The notes below the pieces were generated by a model, which saw only the letters and a list, made by a program, of their open reading frames with translations, was not told the origin of the DNA and made no database searches. A stretch of 64,000 bases of DNA, from the NCBI RefSeq assembly GCF_006874705.1, contig NZ_CP035382.1:3286001-3350000 (forward strand), written 5' to 3'. Each line of letters starts with the position of its first letter. The first letter of the stretch is position 1. Shown here piece after piece: positions 9,949-19,359 of this stretch. The translations under genes and the position numbers were made by a program. The stretch is from Leclercia adecarboxylata. Its GTDB lineage: Bacteria; Pseudomonadota; Gammaproteobacteria; Enterobacterales; Enterobacteriaceae.

Positions 9949-9964
9949 GGTGACGTGGAGCACA
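9949..9964 (-). promoter_or_regulatory. Candidate CRP site upstream of ybiV
   Basis: The minus strand reads TGTGCTCCACGTCACC, matching the CRP core TGTGA-N6-TCACA at 8 of 10 positions. It lies about 47 bases from the ybiV start and next to operator copy B. A match of this quality can occur by chance. Confidence 0.4.
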
Positions 9965-9969
9965 AATTT

Positions 9970-9985
9970 AATTTCGAATGAAAGT
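9970..9985 (+). promoter_or_regulatory. Palindromic operator copy B (ybiV)
   Basis: The sequence AATTTCGAATGAAAGT differs at one position from the perfect palindrome at 13497-13512. It lies 68 bases upstream of ybiV in an AT-rich flank like the other copies. Confidence 0.65.
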
Positions 9986-9990
9986 AAAAA

Positions 9991-10116
9991 GCCGGGTGGC
10001 GCTGACGCTTACCCGGCCTACATTTTAGCTCCCGTAGGCCGGGTAAGGCGCAGCCGCCACCCGGCGAGAAAGACCGCACGATCTTATAGGCCCGGTAAGC
10101 GTAGCGCCACCGGACA
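9991..10116. repeat. Cluster of three REP palindromes
   Basis: Three REP units (starting near 9991, 10033 and 10086) lie between the ybiW stop and the ybiV promoter region. They form the usual GCCGGGTGGCGCT / TAGGCCGGGTAAGGCG pattern. Confidence 0.85.
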
Positions 10117-10125
10117 TTGCCGAGG

Positions 10126-12558
10126 CTACAGCGTATGCTCAGTACGGGCGATAATATCGTCCTGCGCATCCGGTGACAGGGCGGTGAAGAACGCCGAGTA
10201 ACCCGCCACGCGCACCACCAGATCCCGATACTGGTCCGGGTGTTTCTTCGCTTCCAGCAGCGTTTCGCGGGAGACGATGTTGTACTGGATATGCCAGCCT
10301 TTGTGCACCTCGAAGAAGGTCCGCAGCAGCACCATCAGCTTCTGGCGGTCGCTGTCGTTATCCAGCGTCGCCGGGTTGAGCTTCTGGTTCAGCAGCACGC
10401 CACCCAGAATCGCTTCGGTCGGCAGCTTCCCGACAGAACCAATTACCGCGGTCGGCCCCAGATGGTCAGTGCCGGAAGCCGGGCTTGCCCCTTCCGCCAG
10501 CGGGGTATGCGCTTTACGTCCATCCGGGGTCGCCATGGTTGCCGCACCAAAGGGCACGTTGGCGGAGATGGATGAGGTCCCGGCGTAGTAGTTGCCGCCA
10601 ATCGGGCCGCGACCGTAGCGCGGATTGTGGTACTGCTTCAGCTCTTCGATGTAGGTCTGATACGCCCGGGCCAGCAGCAGATCCACGCTGTCGTCGTCGT
10701 TGCCGTACTTCGGTGCGCCGTTGATCAGACGCTGGCGCAGCTGCTCGTGGGTCAGCCCCTCGTAGTCATCCGCCAGCGCCGCCGCCAGCTGCTGCTGACC
10801 GATGGCTCCCTGGTCGAAGACCAGCTTCTTCACCGCCGCCAGGCTGTTGCCAAGGTTGGCGATCCCCACCTGCAGGCCAGAGACCCAGTCATACTTCGCG
10901 CCGCCCTGCTTGATGCTCTTCGCGCGCTCAATGCAGTCATCCACCAGCGCCGAGCAGAGAATGTCATGCACGTTCTCTTCCAGCATGGTATCCACCACGT
11001 ACTCAATCTCGATGGATTTACGGGTGTAGTACTTAATCTGGCGGTCCCAGGCGGCCATCACTTCGTCGAAGTTGTTAAAGTTACCTTCAGAGAGCGCTTT
11101 GACCTGCGGCAGGAACACTTTGCCGCTGGTGGCGTCGCGGCCGCCTTCCATCGCCGCCAGCATTACGCGGGCGAAGTTGATAAAGCTCATCCCGGTGCAG
11201 CGGTAGCCCCATTTGCCGCCGACGGCGGTCTCAATACAGCCGATGGCGGCGTAGTCGTAAGCATCCGCTTTTTCGATGCCGAGCTTGATGAATTCGGGGA
11301 TCACGATTTCATCGTTGTTAAAGGCTGGCATCCCGAAGCCGCAGCGGATCACCTGCACGCAGGCGTCGAGGAAGTCGTTGCTCATGCCCGCGTGGTAGCG
11401 CACGCTCAGGTTCGGCTGGGTGGAGCGCAGACGGCCGCAGGATTCCAGAATCGCATAAGAGAGCGGGTTAACCGCGTCCATCGCCACATCGTTCACCAGC
11501 TTCTGGCCGCCGATGGTGACGTTCTGATACAGCGGGCTCCCGGCTGAGGCTTTGGAGTGCGAGCCGGAGCGGATCTTGTTTACTTCCAGCAGCTTCAGCC
11601 AGCAGCTGTGCAGCAGCTCGATGGCGTGCTCACGATCCAGAGACTGGTTCAGCTCCACGTCGCGGCGGTAGTAGGGGTAGAGATACTGGTCCATACGGGC
11701 AAACGACACCGAGTGGCCGTTGGATTCAATCTGCAGGATCAGCTGGATGAAGTAGCACAGCTGCAGCGCCTGCCAGAAGGTTTTCGGCGGTTCGTGAGCG
11801 ATCACATCGCAGTTCTCCGCCATCGCCAGCAGCTCGTCCCGGCGGGTTTCGCGGGTTTCGCTGGCGGCCATCTCACGGGCCAGATCGGCAAAGCGTTCGA
11901 TATGCAGGCTCACCGCTTCCAGCACGATATCAATCGCTTTCAGGAACTGGTCGCCGTGCAGATCTTCCAGGCAGGTGAGGTTGATGCGGGAGCGGCGCTC
12001 GTCCACTTTATGACGCATCCCGTCGAGCCCTTTCTCCAGCACCAGCGGGAAGTTCACCGCCAGGTGTGCATCGCCGGAGGTCATGTTGCCTTCGGCTTTG
12101 ATAATGCCGGTTTCCAGCAGGCCTTTCTGCTCATCGGTGAACATGCCGTAGCAGCGATCCTGCACCGTCTGGCCGCGCCACCACGGGCACAGCGCGTGCA
12201 GGACGCGTTTGTTCTCTTCGCTTACCGCAAAGCCTGCGCCCGGACGGTCGGCGAGATCGTCGATCTCTTTCTCAATCCACGAGACGGTGTATTCCGGGAA
12301 GATCGGCGCGGCGCGGACTTCGCTTGCCTGGTTGCCGATAATCAGCTCGTCATGTTTGATCCAGATGGTGCGCTGCGCCAGGTGGTGCGCCAGCGCCAGC
12401 GCGCGACGTACCGGGATCGGCTTATCCATATGCTGCTGGTACATTTCGGTGTAGTGCTGCGCACGCTCGGTACAGACCGGGGGCTTAACAATGTGGACCA
12501 GGGCAGTTTTATGCGCCTTAATGCGATCGCTCAGGGTAGAAAGATTCAGCTGTGTCAT
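10126..12558 (-). CDS. ybiW: Glycyl radical enzyme YbiW (PflF)
   Basis: The product has 810 residues with the two signatures of glycyl radical enzymes. The radical loop near the C-terminus is RVAGYSAFF (Gly786). The active-site loop GCIETAVGG has a single thiyl Cys441, unlike true pyruvate formate-lyase, which has Cys-Cys. It is therefore a dehydratase/lyase-type relative, despite the name PflF. I recall a report assigning E. coli YbiW as a 1,5-anhydroglucitol-6-phosphate lyase making 1-deoxyfructose 6-phosphate; I cannot verify that here. Its activase gene ybiY lies 4 bases upstream in the same operon, and the aldolase fsaA diverges from the same promoter region. The enzyme is oxygen-sensitive by class, which fits the FNR-type box at 13517. 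Confidence 0.93.
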   Translation of the reverse strand: MTQLNLSTLSDRIKAHKTALVHIVKPPVCTERAQHYTEMYQQHMDKPIPVRRALALAHHLAQRTIWIKHDELIIGNQASEVRAAPIFPEYTVSWIEKEIDDLADRPGAGFAVSEENKRVLHALCPWWRGQTVQDRCYGMFTDEQKGLLETGIIKAEGNMTSGDAHLAVNFPLVLEKGLDGMRHKVDERRSRINLTCLEDLHGDQFLKAIDIVLEAVSLHIERFADLAREMAASETRETRRDELLAMAENCDVIAHEPPKTFWQALQLCYFIQLILQIESNGHSVSFARMDQYLYPYYRRDVELNQSLDREHAIELLHSCWLKLLEVNKIRSGSHSKASAGSPLYQNVTIGGQKLVNDVAMDAVNPLSYAILESCGRLRSTQPNLSVRYHAGMSNDFLDACVQVIRCGFGMPAFNNDEIVIPEFIKLGIEKADAYDYAAIGCIETAVGGKWGYRCTGMSFINFARVMLAAMEGGRDATSGKVFLPQVKALSEGNFNNFDEVMAAWDRQIKYYTRKSIEIEYVVDTMLEENVHDILCSALVDDCIERAKSIKQGGAKYDWVSGLQVGIANLGNSLAAVKKLVFDQGAIGQQQLAAALADDYEGLTHEQLRQRLINGAPKYGNDDDSVDLLLARAYQTYIEELKQYHNPRYGRGPIGGNYYAGTSSISANVPFGAATMATPDGRKAHTPLAEGASPASGTDHLGPTAVIGSVGKLPTEAILGGVLLNQKLNPATLDNDSDRQKLMVLLRTFFEVHKGWHIQYNIVSRETLLEAKKHPDQYRDLVVRVAGYSAFFTALSPDAQDDIIARTEHTL

Positions 12559-12562
12559 AACA

Positions 12563-13462
12563 TTATCCTCGTAAGGTCGCGGTTAACCCTTTCCGGGCGG
12601 CATACTGCCGGGCAAAGTCCAGTAAAGCAGGGTTATCGAGCGGTTTATCTGGGGCAGAGTAGGGTTGGCCGAGCAGGGTGTATTTGTTCATGCCCAGCGT
12701 GTGGTACGGCAGAAAATGGATGTCGTGGACGTTCAGTTCGTCGGCGGCAAAGTTGGTAATGGCGGTAATGGAGGCCTCATCGGCGTTAAAGCCCTGGATC
12801 AGCGGCACGCGGATGGTGAGCTGTTTTCCGGCCGCGGCCAGGCGCTTGAGGTTATCCAGCACCCGTCTGGCGGAACCGTCGGTCCACTGCTTAAACACCG
12901 CGCCGTCGACGTGCTTCAGGTCGGCGAGAAACAGATCGATCCAGGGTAACGACGGTTCGATATAGTGCCAGGGCACATGCAGGCAGGTTTCGACCGCGGT
13001 ATGAATGCCCTGCTCATGGCTGGCCTGGAACAGCTGGCGCGCCAGGTCCGGGTTCATAAAGGGCTCGCCGCCGGAGAGGGTGATCCCGCCGCCGCTGCGA
13101 TCGTAGAAAGGCTTATCGCGCAGGACGGTGGTCATGATCTCCTCCACCTGCTGCTCTTCGCCGCAGACGGTGAGGGCCTGGGTCGGACAGCAGTGGGTGA
13201 GGGCATCCAGATGCGTATCGTCGAGTTTCTCGCGGTGGATCACCAGGCCATTCAGCGTCCGGTCGATGACCGCGGGCGCCACCTGCTGGCAGAGGTTGCA
13301 CCCCTCCAGGCACAGGCGGGCATCGAACAGCAGGTCCCGCGACCGCGCGCGGCTCTCCGGGTTCTGACACCAGCGGCAGCCCAGCGAGCAGCCTTTCATA
13401 AAGACCACGGTACGAATACCGGGGCCGTCGTGTGTCGAATAACGCTGAATGTTGAAGATCAT
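12563..13462 (-). CDS. ybiY: Radical SAM glycyl-radical-enzyme activase YbiY (PflE)
   Basis: The product has 299 residues. The radical-SAM cluster motif CxxxCxxC is Cys25, Cys29 and Cys32 ([10 protein letters not shown]). A ferredoxin-like insert follows, with Cys51, Cys55, Cys58 and the CC pair at 91-92, enough for one auxiliary cluster. The SAM-binding [10 protein letters not shown] follows. It installs the glycyl radical on YbiW using S-adenosylmethionine. It is the first gene of the ybiY-ybiW operon and its promoter region is shared with divergent fsaA. Operator copy C lies 34 bases upstream of the start. Confidence 0.94.
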   Translation of the reverse strand: MIFNIQRYSTHDGPGIRTVVFMKGCSLGCRWCQNPESRARSRDLLFDARLCLEGCNLCQQVAPAVIDRTLNGLVIHREKLDDTHLDALTHCCPTQALTVCGEEQQVEEIMTTVLRDKPFYDRSGGGITLSGGEPFMNPDLARQLFQASHEQGIHTAVETCLHVPWHYIEPSLPWIDLFLADLKHVDGAVFKQWTDGSARRVLDNLKRLAAAGKQLTIRVPLIQGFNADEASITAITNFAADELNVHDIHFLPYHTLGMNKYTLLGQPYSAPDKPLDNPALLDFARQYAARKGLTATLRG

Positions 13463-13496
13463 AATGTTGCCTCTTGTTGCGTATGAAGATTAAATT

Positions 13497-13512
13497 ACTT
13501 TCGAATGAAAGT
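13497..13512 (+). promoter_or_regulatory. Palindromic operator copy C (ybiY / fsaA)
   Basis: ACTTTCGAATGAAAGT is a palindrome with 6-bp arms around GAAT, located between the divergent ybiY and fsaA genes. Near-identical copies lie upstream of ybiV and ybiU. The three share AT-rich flanks (TTAAATT, TTTAA). Confidence 0.75.
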
Positions 13513-13516
13513 TATC

Positions 13517-13530
13517 TTGACGCAAATCAA
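13517..13530 (+). promoter_or_regulatory. FNR-type box between ybiY and fsaA
   Basis: TTGACGCAAATCAA matches the FNR consensus TTGAT-N4-ATCAA at 9 of 10 informative positions. It is 4 bases from operator copy C and about 55 bases upstream of ybiY. Anaerobic activation fits an oxygen-sensitive glycyl radical enzyme. Confidence 0.6.
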
Positions 13531-13588
13531 CTCCGGCGCAGGTTTTGCCGTGTAGGGTTACGGCATAGTCATTTTTGAGGACCCGATC

Positions 13589-14251
13589 ATGGAACTGTAT
13601 CTCGACACATCCGACGTTATCGCTGTTAAAAAACTGGCCCGCGTATTTCCGCTGGCCGGCGTAACCACTAACCCAAGCATTGTGGCCGCAGGCAAAACGC
13701 CGCTCGAGGTTTTACTGCCTCAACTGCAGGAGGCGATGGGCGGTCAGGGCCGTCTGTTTGCTCAGGTGATGGCGACTACCGCAGAAGGAATGGTGGAAGA
13801 CGCGCTGAAGCTGCGGGGTATCGTCGCCGATCTGGTGGTTAAAGTGCCGGTTACGGCGGAAGGGCTGGCGGCGATCAAGATGCTGAAAGCGCAAGGGGTG
13901 CCGACCCTGGGGACGGCGGTCTACAGCGCGGCGCAGGGGATGATGGCGGCGCTGGCGGGCGCGGAGTATGTCGCGCCGTACGTGAACCGCGTGGATGCGC
14001 AGGGCGGGGACGGGATCCAGACGGTGGCCGAGCTGCAACAGCTGCTGACCCTGCACGTGCCGCAGTCAAAGGTGCTGGCGGCAAGCTTTAAAACCCCGCG
14101 TCAGGCGCTGGATTGCCTGCTGACAGGCTGTGAATCCATTACCCTGCCGCTGGATGTGGCCCAGCAGCTGATTACCTCTCCGGCGGTGGATGCAGCCATT
14201 GCGAAGTTCGAGCAGGACTGGCAGAACGCCTTTGGACGGACGTCGATCTAA
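13589..14251 (+). CDS. fsaA: Fructose-6-phosphate aldolase FsaA
   Basis: The product has 220 residues and belongs to the transaldolase-like class I aldolases. The Schiff-base lysine is Lys85 in [11 protein letters not shown], and the N-terminus [10 protein letters not shown] matches E. coli FsaA. It cleaves fructose 6-phosphate to dihydroxyacetone and glyceraldehyde 3-phosphate in vitro and prefers hydroxyacetone or dihydroxyacetone as donor. It could therefore also cleave 1-deoxyfructose 6-phosphate. It diverges from ybiY-ybiW across a 126-bp region holding a shared palindrome and an FNR-type box, which supports a joint pathway. The ribosome site GAGGA lies upstream of the ATG. Confidence 0.95.
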   Translation: MELYLDTSDVIAVKKLARVFPLAGVTTNPSIVAAGKTPLEVLLPQLQEAMGGQGRLFAQVMATTAEGMVEDALKLRGIVADLVVKVPVTAEGLAAIKMLKAQGVPTLGTAVYSAAQGMMAALAGAEYVAPYVNRVDAQGGDGIQTVAELQQLLTLHVPQSKVLAASFKTPRQALDCLLTGCESITLPLDVAQQLITSPAVDAAIAKFEQDWQNAFGRTSI

Positions 14252-14257
14252 GGGTAT

Positions 14258-14322
14258 TGCCGGGTGGCGGCCTACGGTTCGTGCTTTTGTAGGCCGGGCA
14301 AGCGCAGCGCCGCCCGGCAACG
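14258..14322. repeat. REP pair
   Basis: Two facing REP palindromes (GCCGGGTGGCGGCC and TAGGCCGGGCAAGCGCAGCG) lie between the convergent fsaA and moeB genes. Confidence 0.8.
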
Positions 14323-14325
14323 GTT

Positions 14326-15078
14326 TCACTCCCCGCACACTTCGCACCCCGGATTACGCATCAGCTTCATCTCGCGGAACTGGCAGGTCATCGCGTCGTA
14401 CATCACGATTTTCCCCGCCGCGGGCGTGCCGTAACGGGTCAGCACTTTTATCGCCTCCATCGCCTGCATCGAACCGATCACCCCCACCAGCGGGGCCATC
14501 ACGCCGGCCTCCACACAGGTCAGGGCGTTTTCGCCAAACAGGCGGCTCAGGCAGCGGTAGCAGGGCTCGCCCTCCGCGTAAGTAAAGACGCTCACCTGTC
14601 CCTCCATGCGGATCGCCGCACCGGAGACCAGCGGTGTCTTATGGGCAAAACAGCCCGCATTGAGCTGATTGCGAATGGCGACGTTGTCGGTGCAGTCGAG
14701 GACCAGATCGTGGTGGGCAATCTGGGCCGACAGCGAGGCGTCATCCAGCAGGGCATTGAGCAGGGTGAACTGTACGTTGGGGTTGATGCGCGTCAGCGAC
14801 GCATGGGCCGACACCACTTTTGGTTCGCCGAGGGTCGCATCGCTGTGCAGGGTCTGGCGTTGCAGGTTGGAGAGCGACACGGTGTCGAAATCGAGCAGCG
14901 TCATGCGCCCCACGCCGGCGGCGGCCAGATACTGGGCCGCGGCGCAGCCCAGCCCGCCGAGGCCGACCATCAGCACGTTCGCCGCTTTCAACGCTTCCTG
15001 CCCGTCGAAATCAAAGCCGCGCAGCACAATCTGGCGATTGTAGCGCAGCATTTCCTGGTCGCTCAGTTCCACCGTCAT
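14326..15078 (-). CDS. moeB: Molybdopterin-synthase adenylyltransferase MoeB
   Basis: The product is a 250-residue E1-like enzyme. The ATP-binding loop is GLGGLGCAAAQYL. The paired zinc cysteines are CYRC and CEVC near the C-terminus. It adenylates the C-terminus of MoaD in molybdenum cofactor synthesis so that MoaD can receive sulfur. It follows moeA by 2 bases in the same operon, as in E. coli. The length matches the family (249 in E. coli). Confidence 0.96.
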   Translation of the reverse strand: MTVELSDQEMLRYNRQIVLRGFDFDGQEALKAANVLMVGLGGLGCAAAQYLAAAGVGRMTLLDFDTVSLSNLQRQTLHSDATLGEPKVVSAHASLTRINPNVQFTLLNALLDDASLSAQIAHHDLVLDCTDNVAIRNQLNAGCFAHKTPLVSGAAIRMEGQVSVFTYAEGEPCYRCLSRLFGENALTCVEAGVMAPLVGVIGSMQAMEAIKVLTRYGTPAAGKIVMYDAMTCQFREMKLMRNPGCEVCGE

Positions 15079-15080
15079 GG

Positions 15081-16313
15081 TTAGCCCCCAAACAGCGCGT
15101 TAAACGGCTCAACCTCAACCCATTCACCCGCTTCCACGTTGCCCCGTTCGCGCTCGAGCACGATAAAGCAGTTGCCCTGGCTGAAGGAGCTAAAAATATG
15201 CGAGCCCTGGTGGCCGGTGGTGCTCACCTCCAGCTCGCCGTCGGCGTTACGCGCCAGAATGCCGCGCTGGAAGTCGAGACGACCCGGTGATTTTTTCAGG
15301 CGGGTGGCGGCGCGCACGCGCTGGCGGGCGGGCAGGCTGTGCCCCAGGTTGCCGGAGAGCTTCGCCAGCAGCGGCTGCACCAGCTGATAGAACGTCAGCG
15401 CCGCAGAGACCGGGTTCCCCGGCAGGCCGCAGAACCAGCTATTCGGCAGCTTGCCGAAAGCGAACGGTTTGCCCGGCTTGATGGCCAGCTTCCAGAAACC
15501 GATCTCGCCCAGCTCATCAAGAATGGTTTTGGTGTAATCCGCTTCGCCCACCGACACGCCGCCGGAGCTGAGCACCACGTCGGCCACGCGATCCGCTTCG
15601 ATAAAGGCTTCGCGCAGCTTGTCCGGATCGTCCGGGATAATCCCAAGGTTGATCACCTCGCAGCCCAGCTGCTCCAGCATCAGGTGCACCGCCAGACGGT
15701 TGGTGTCGTAGATCTGCCCCTCGGCCAGCGGCTGACCCGGGAGCTGAAGCTCGTCGCCGGTGGAGAATAGCGCCACCCGCACCTTGCGCACCACGGCAAT
15801 TTCGGCAATACCCAGCGAGGCCAGCACCGGCAGTTCGGCCGCGGTCAGCCGGGTGCCCGCCGGGAAGACGGTTGCGCCCAGGGCAATGTCTTCCCCGCTG
15901 CGACGGATGTTCTGACCCGGCTTAACGCTGGCGATAAAGCGCACGCCGTCGTCGGTCTGCTCGGTCTCTTCCTGCATCACCACGGCGTCGCAGCCCGTTG
16001 GCACCGGGGCACCAGTCATAATGCGGATACAGCTGCCTTGAGGCCATTCGCCCTGGAAGGGCTGCCCGGCAAAGGCTTTGCCCGCCACCGGCAGCGCGGC
16101 ACCCGCCGCCAGATCCGCCAGCCGTACGGCATAGCCGTCCATCGCCGAGTTATCAAAACCCGGTACGTTGAGGGGCGAAACGATGTCTGCGGCGGTCACG
16201 CGGCCAAAACAGCGCAGCAATGGCAGCGTTTCCTGGTCTGACAGGGGTGAAAGTCGATCGAGCATCTGCGCGAGTGCCGTCTCAAGCGGCATCAGTCCGG
16301 CGGTAAAATCCAT
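15081..16313 (-). CDS. moeA: Molybdopterin molybdenumtransferase MoeA
   Basis: The product is a 410-residue cytoplasmic enzyme. The N-terminal dimer/hinge domain contains [11 protein letters not shown], and the MogA-like catalytic domain contains [13 protein letters not shown] and [23 protein letters not shown] and a small C-terminal beta domain follow. It inserts molybdate into adenylylated molybdopterin to form active Moco. It is the first gene of moeA-moeB. Its upstream region (16314-16502) is shared with divergent iaaA. Confidence 0.96.
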   Translation of the reverse strand: MDFTAGLMPLETALAQMLDRLSPLSDQETLPLLRCFGRVTAADIVSPLNVPGFDNSAMDGYAVRLADLAAGAALPVAGKAFAGQPFQGEWPQGSCIRIMTGAPVPTGCDAVVMQEETEQTDDGVRFIASVKPGQNIRRSGEDIALGATVFPAGTRLTAAELPVLASLGIAEIAVVRKVRVALFSTGDELQLPGQPLAEGQIYDTNRLAVHLMLEQLGCEVINLGIIPDDPDKLREAFIEADRVADVVLSSGGVSVGEADYTKTILDELGEIGFWKLAIKPGKPFAFGKLPNSWFCGLPGNPVSAALTFYQLVQPLLAKLSGNLGHSLPARQRVRAATRLKKSPGRLDFQRGILARNADGELEVSTTGHQGSHIFSSFSQGNCFIVLERERGNVEAGEWVEVEPFNALFGG

Positions 16314-16502
16314 GGGTCACTCCAGCGAGAGAATAACGAAGGCGGCCATTATGGCAGAAAAGTGCCCTTAACTGTATGACACCATGGGCTTAGCCTTTAC
16401 ATCACAGTTGGGTCTTTCTATATTCAAAAATCATCTGAAGTTCCGGCAACGATAATGATATTTATAGAAAAAGCGGCAAATATGCCCGGTAAGGTGAAGT
16501 AA

Positions 16503-17441
16503 ATGGGGAATGCAGTCATCGCGATCCACGGCGGCGCAGGGGCGATCACCCGTGCGCAGCTCAGTCAGGAACAGGAGAGGCGCTACATTGAGGCGCTTTC
16601 ATCGATAGTCGAAACCGGCCAGCGGATGCTGGAGGCGGGAGAAAGTGCGCTGGATGTGGTCACCGAAGCGGTCCGCCTGCTGGAGGAGTGCCCGCTGTTT
16701 AACGCCGGGATTGGCGCGGTGTTTACCCGTGACGAAACCCATGAGCTGGACGCCTGCGTGATGGACGGCATCACCCTGAAAGCGGGTGCCGTGGCCGGGG
16801 TCAGCCATCTGCGCAACCCGGTGCTGGCTGCCCGTCTGGTGATGGAGCAGAGCCCGCACGTATTGCTGGTGGGCGAGGGGGCCGAGAAATTTGCCTTCGC
16901 GCACGGCATGGAGGCGGTTTCGCCAGATATTTTCTCCACCCCGGAACGCTATCAACAGCTGCTGGCGGCGCGTGATGCGGGTGAAACCCGGCTTGACCAC
17001 GCCGCACCGCTGGATGAATCCACGAAAACGGGTACCGTCGGCGCGGTGGCGCTGGATAAGGCCGGTAATCTGGCCGCCGCGACTTCTACCGGCGGGATGA
17101 CCAATAAACTGCCCGGCCGGGTGGGCGACAGCCCCTTACCCGGCGCGGGCTGCTATGCCAATAACGCCAGCGTGGCGGTCTCCTGTACCGGCACCGGCGA
17201 GGTGTTTATTCGCACTCTCGCGGCGTATGACATCGCCGCGCTGATGGACTACGGCGGCTTAAGCCTGGCCGAAGCCTGCGAGCGGGTGGTGATGGAAAAA
17301 CTCCCGGCGCTGGAAGGCAGCGGCGGGCTGATTGCCGTCGATCGCGAAGGCAACGTGGCATTACCGTTTAACAGCGAAGGCATGTACCGCGCCTGGGGCT
17401 ATGCCGGCGACACGCCGAGCACCGGAATTTACCGTGAATAA
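16503..17441 (+). CDS. iaaA: Isoaspartyl peptidase/L-asparaginase IaaA
   Basis: The product is a 312-residue Ntn-hydrolase precursor. It self-cleaves before the nucleophile Thr178 in [11 protein letters not shown] to give alpha and beta subunits. The N-terminal HGGAGAI motif and TSTGGMTNK glycine-rich substrate loop are intact. It hydrolyses isoaspartyl dipeptides and asparagine in the cytoplasm. It is the first gene of the operon with gsiABCD, 11 bases before gsiA, as in E. coli. A ribosome site (AAGGTGAAG) lies just upstream. Confidence 0.95.
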   Translation: MGNAVIAIHGGAGAITRAQLSQEQERRYIEALSSIVETGQRMLEAGESALDVVTEAVRLLEECPLFNAGIGAVFTRDETHELDACVMDGITLKAGAVAGVSHLRNPVLAARLVMEQSPHVLLVGEGAEKFAFAHGMEAVSPDIFSTPERYQQLLAARDAGETRLDHAAPLDESTKTGTVGAVALDKAGNLAAATSTGGMTNKLPGRVGDSPLPGAGCYANNASVAVSCTGTGEVFIRTLAAYDIAALMDYGGLSLAEACERVVMEKLPALEGSGGLIAVDREGNVALPFNSEGMYRAWGYAGDTPSTGIYRE

Positions 17442-17452
17442 GGGAGAAAGGG

Positions 17453-19324
17453 ATGCCGCACAGCGATGAACTCGACAGCCAGCAGGTGCTGGCGGTGCAT
17501 AACCTGAACGTCGCCTTTTCCGACGAACGCCAGACGATCCCGGCGGTAAAAAACCTCTCTTTTTCGCTAAAACGTGGCGAAACGCTGGCGATCGTCGGGG
17601 AATCCGGCTCCGGTAAATCGGTTACCGCCCTGTCGCTGATGCGCCTGATTGAACAGTCCGGCGGGCAGGTAGCGTGCGACAGCCTGCTGCTGCGCCGTCG
17701 CAACGGCCAGGTGAGCGATCTCACCGGGCTCAATCCGTCGCAGATGCGCAGCGTGCGCGGTGCCGATATCGCCATGATTTTTCAGGAGCCGATGACCTCC
17801 CTCAACCCGGTCTTCCCGGTGGGGGAGCAGATCGCCGAGTCGATCCGTCTCCACCAGGGGCTGAGCGGCGAAGAGGCGCTGGCCGAAGCTAAACGCATGC
17901 TCGAGCAGGTGCGGATCCCGGAGGCGGACGCCATTCTGGGACGCTATCCGCATCAGCTCTCCGGCGGAATGCGCCAGCGGGTGATGATCGCCATGGCGCT
18001 CTCCTGCCGTCCGGCGGTGCTGATTGCCGATGAACCGACCACCGCGCTGGACGTCACCATCCAGGCGCAGATCCTGCAGCTGATTAAAGTGCTGCAGGAG
18101 GAGATGGAGATGGGGGTGATCTTTATCACTCACGATATGGGCGTGGTGGCGGATATCGCTGACCGGGTGCTGGTGATGTACCAGGGCGAGGCGGTTGAAA
18201 CCGGCCCGGTGGAGCAGATTTTCCATGCCCCTGAGCACCCTTATACCCGGGCGCTGCTGGCTGCGGTGCCGCGACTGGGGGCAATGAACGGCCGCGACCT
18301 GCCGCGCCGTTTTCCGCTGATCTCCCTGGCTCATCCAGGTTTTCAGGAGGCCGAAACCGAGCAGGATACCGTGGTGCCCGGCGAGCCCATCTTAAAAGTG
18401 CGCGATCTGGTCACCCGATTTCCGCTGCGCGGCGGCCTGCTAAACCGCGTTAAGCGCGAAGTGCACGCGGTGGAGAGCGTCAGCTTTGATCTCTGGCCCG
18501 GCGAAACGCTGTCGCTGGTGGGCGAGTCCGGCAGCGGCAAGTCGACCACCGGCCGGGCGCTGCTGCGGCTGGTGGAGGCCCAGGAGGGCACCATCACCTT
18601 TAACGGTGAGCGCATCGACACACTGCCGGCCGGGAAGCTGCAACCCCTGCGGCGGGATATTCAGTTTATTTTTCAGGACCCTTACGCCTCCCTCGATCCC
18701 CGCCAGACGGTGGGCTATTCGATTATGGAGCCGCTGCGGGTACATAACCTGCTGGAGGGCGACGCTGCCCAGCGGCGGGTGGCGTGGCTGCTGGAGCGCG
18801 TGGGCCTCAAGCCGGAGCACGCCTGGCGCTATCCCCATGAATTTTCCGGCGGTCAGCGGCAGCGGATCTGCATTGCCCGCGCGCTGGCGCTGAATCCGAA
18901 GGTGGTGATTGCCGACGAGTCGGTCTCGGCGCTGGATGTCTCCATCCGGGCGCAGATCATCAATCTGCTGCTCGATTTGCAGCGGGAGATGGGCATTGCA
19001 TTTCTGTTTATTTCGCACGATATGGCGGTAGTGGAGCGCATCAGCCACCGGGTGGCGGTGATGTATCTCGGGCAGATCGTTGAGATTGGCCCACGTCGGG
19101 CAGTGTTTGAAAATCCGCAGCACCCTTACACCCGCAAGCTGATGGCGGCGGTGCCGGTGGCCGATCCGGCCCATCGTCAGGCCCGGCGGGTGCTGCTTCA
19201 GGACGAGCTGCCGGGCAACATTCGCAAGCGGGGGGAAGCCACCGAGCGCGTGGTGCTGCGGGAGGTAGGCCCCGGCCATTTTGTCGCCCCGCCGCGTCAG
19301 GATAATGCCTTTAAGCATCTATAA
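17453..19324 (+). CDS. gsiA: Glutathione import ATP-binding protein GsiA
   Basis: The product has 623 residues with two complete ABC ATPase domains in one chain. Each has a Walker A GESGSGKS; the signatures are LSGGMRQR in the first half and FSGGQRQR in the second. Both domains carry the oligopeptide-transporter C-terminal extension ([24 protein letters not shown]). It powers uptake of glutathione and possibly other peptides through GsiC/GsiD. It lies between iaaA and gsiB in one operon. Confidence 0.96.
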   Translation: MPHSDELDSQQVLAVHNLNVAFSDERQTIPAVKNLSFSLKRGETLAIVGESGSGKSVTALSLMRLIEQSGGQVACDSLLLRRRNGQVSDLTGLNPSQMRSVRGADIAMIFQEPMTSLNPVFPVGEQIAESIRLHQGLSGEEALAEAKRMLEQVRIPEADAILGRYPHQLSGGMRQRVMIAMALSCRPAVLIADEPTTALDVTIQAQILQLIKVLQEEMEMGVIFITHDMGVVADIADRVLVMYQGEAVETGPVEQIFHAPEHPYTRALLAAVPRLGAMNGRDLPRRFPLISLAHPGFQEAETEQDTVVPGEPILKVRDLVTRFPLRGGLLNRVKREVHAVESVSFDLWPGETLSLVGESGSGKSTTGRALLRLVEAQEGTITFNGERIDTLPAGKLQPLRRDIQFIFQDPYASLDPRQTVGYSIMEPLRVHNLLEGDAAQRRVAWLLERVGLKPEHAWRYPHEFSGGQRQRICIARALALNPKVVIADESVSALDVSIRAQIINLLLDLQREMGIAFLFISHDMAVVERISHRVAVMYLGQIVEIGPRRAVFENPQHPYTRKLMAAVPVADPAHRQARRVLLQDELPGNIRKRGEATERVVLREVGPGHFVAPPRQDNAFKHL

Positions 19325-19359
19325 CGAACAACAGCACAGAACAACCGGAGAACACAACA

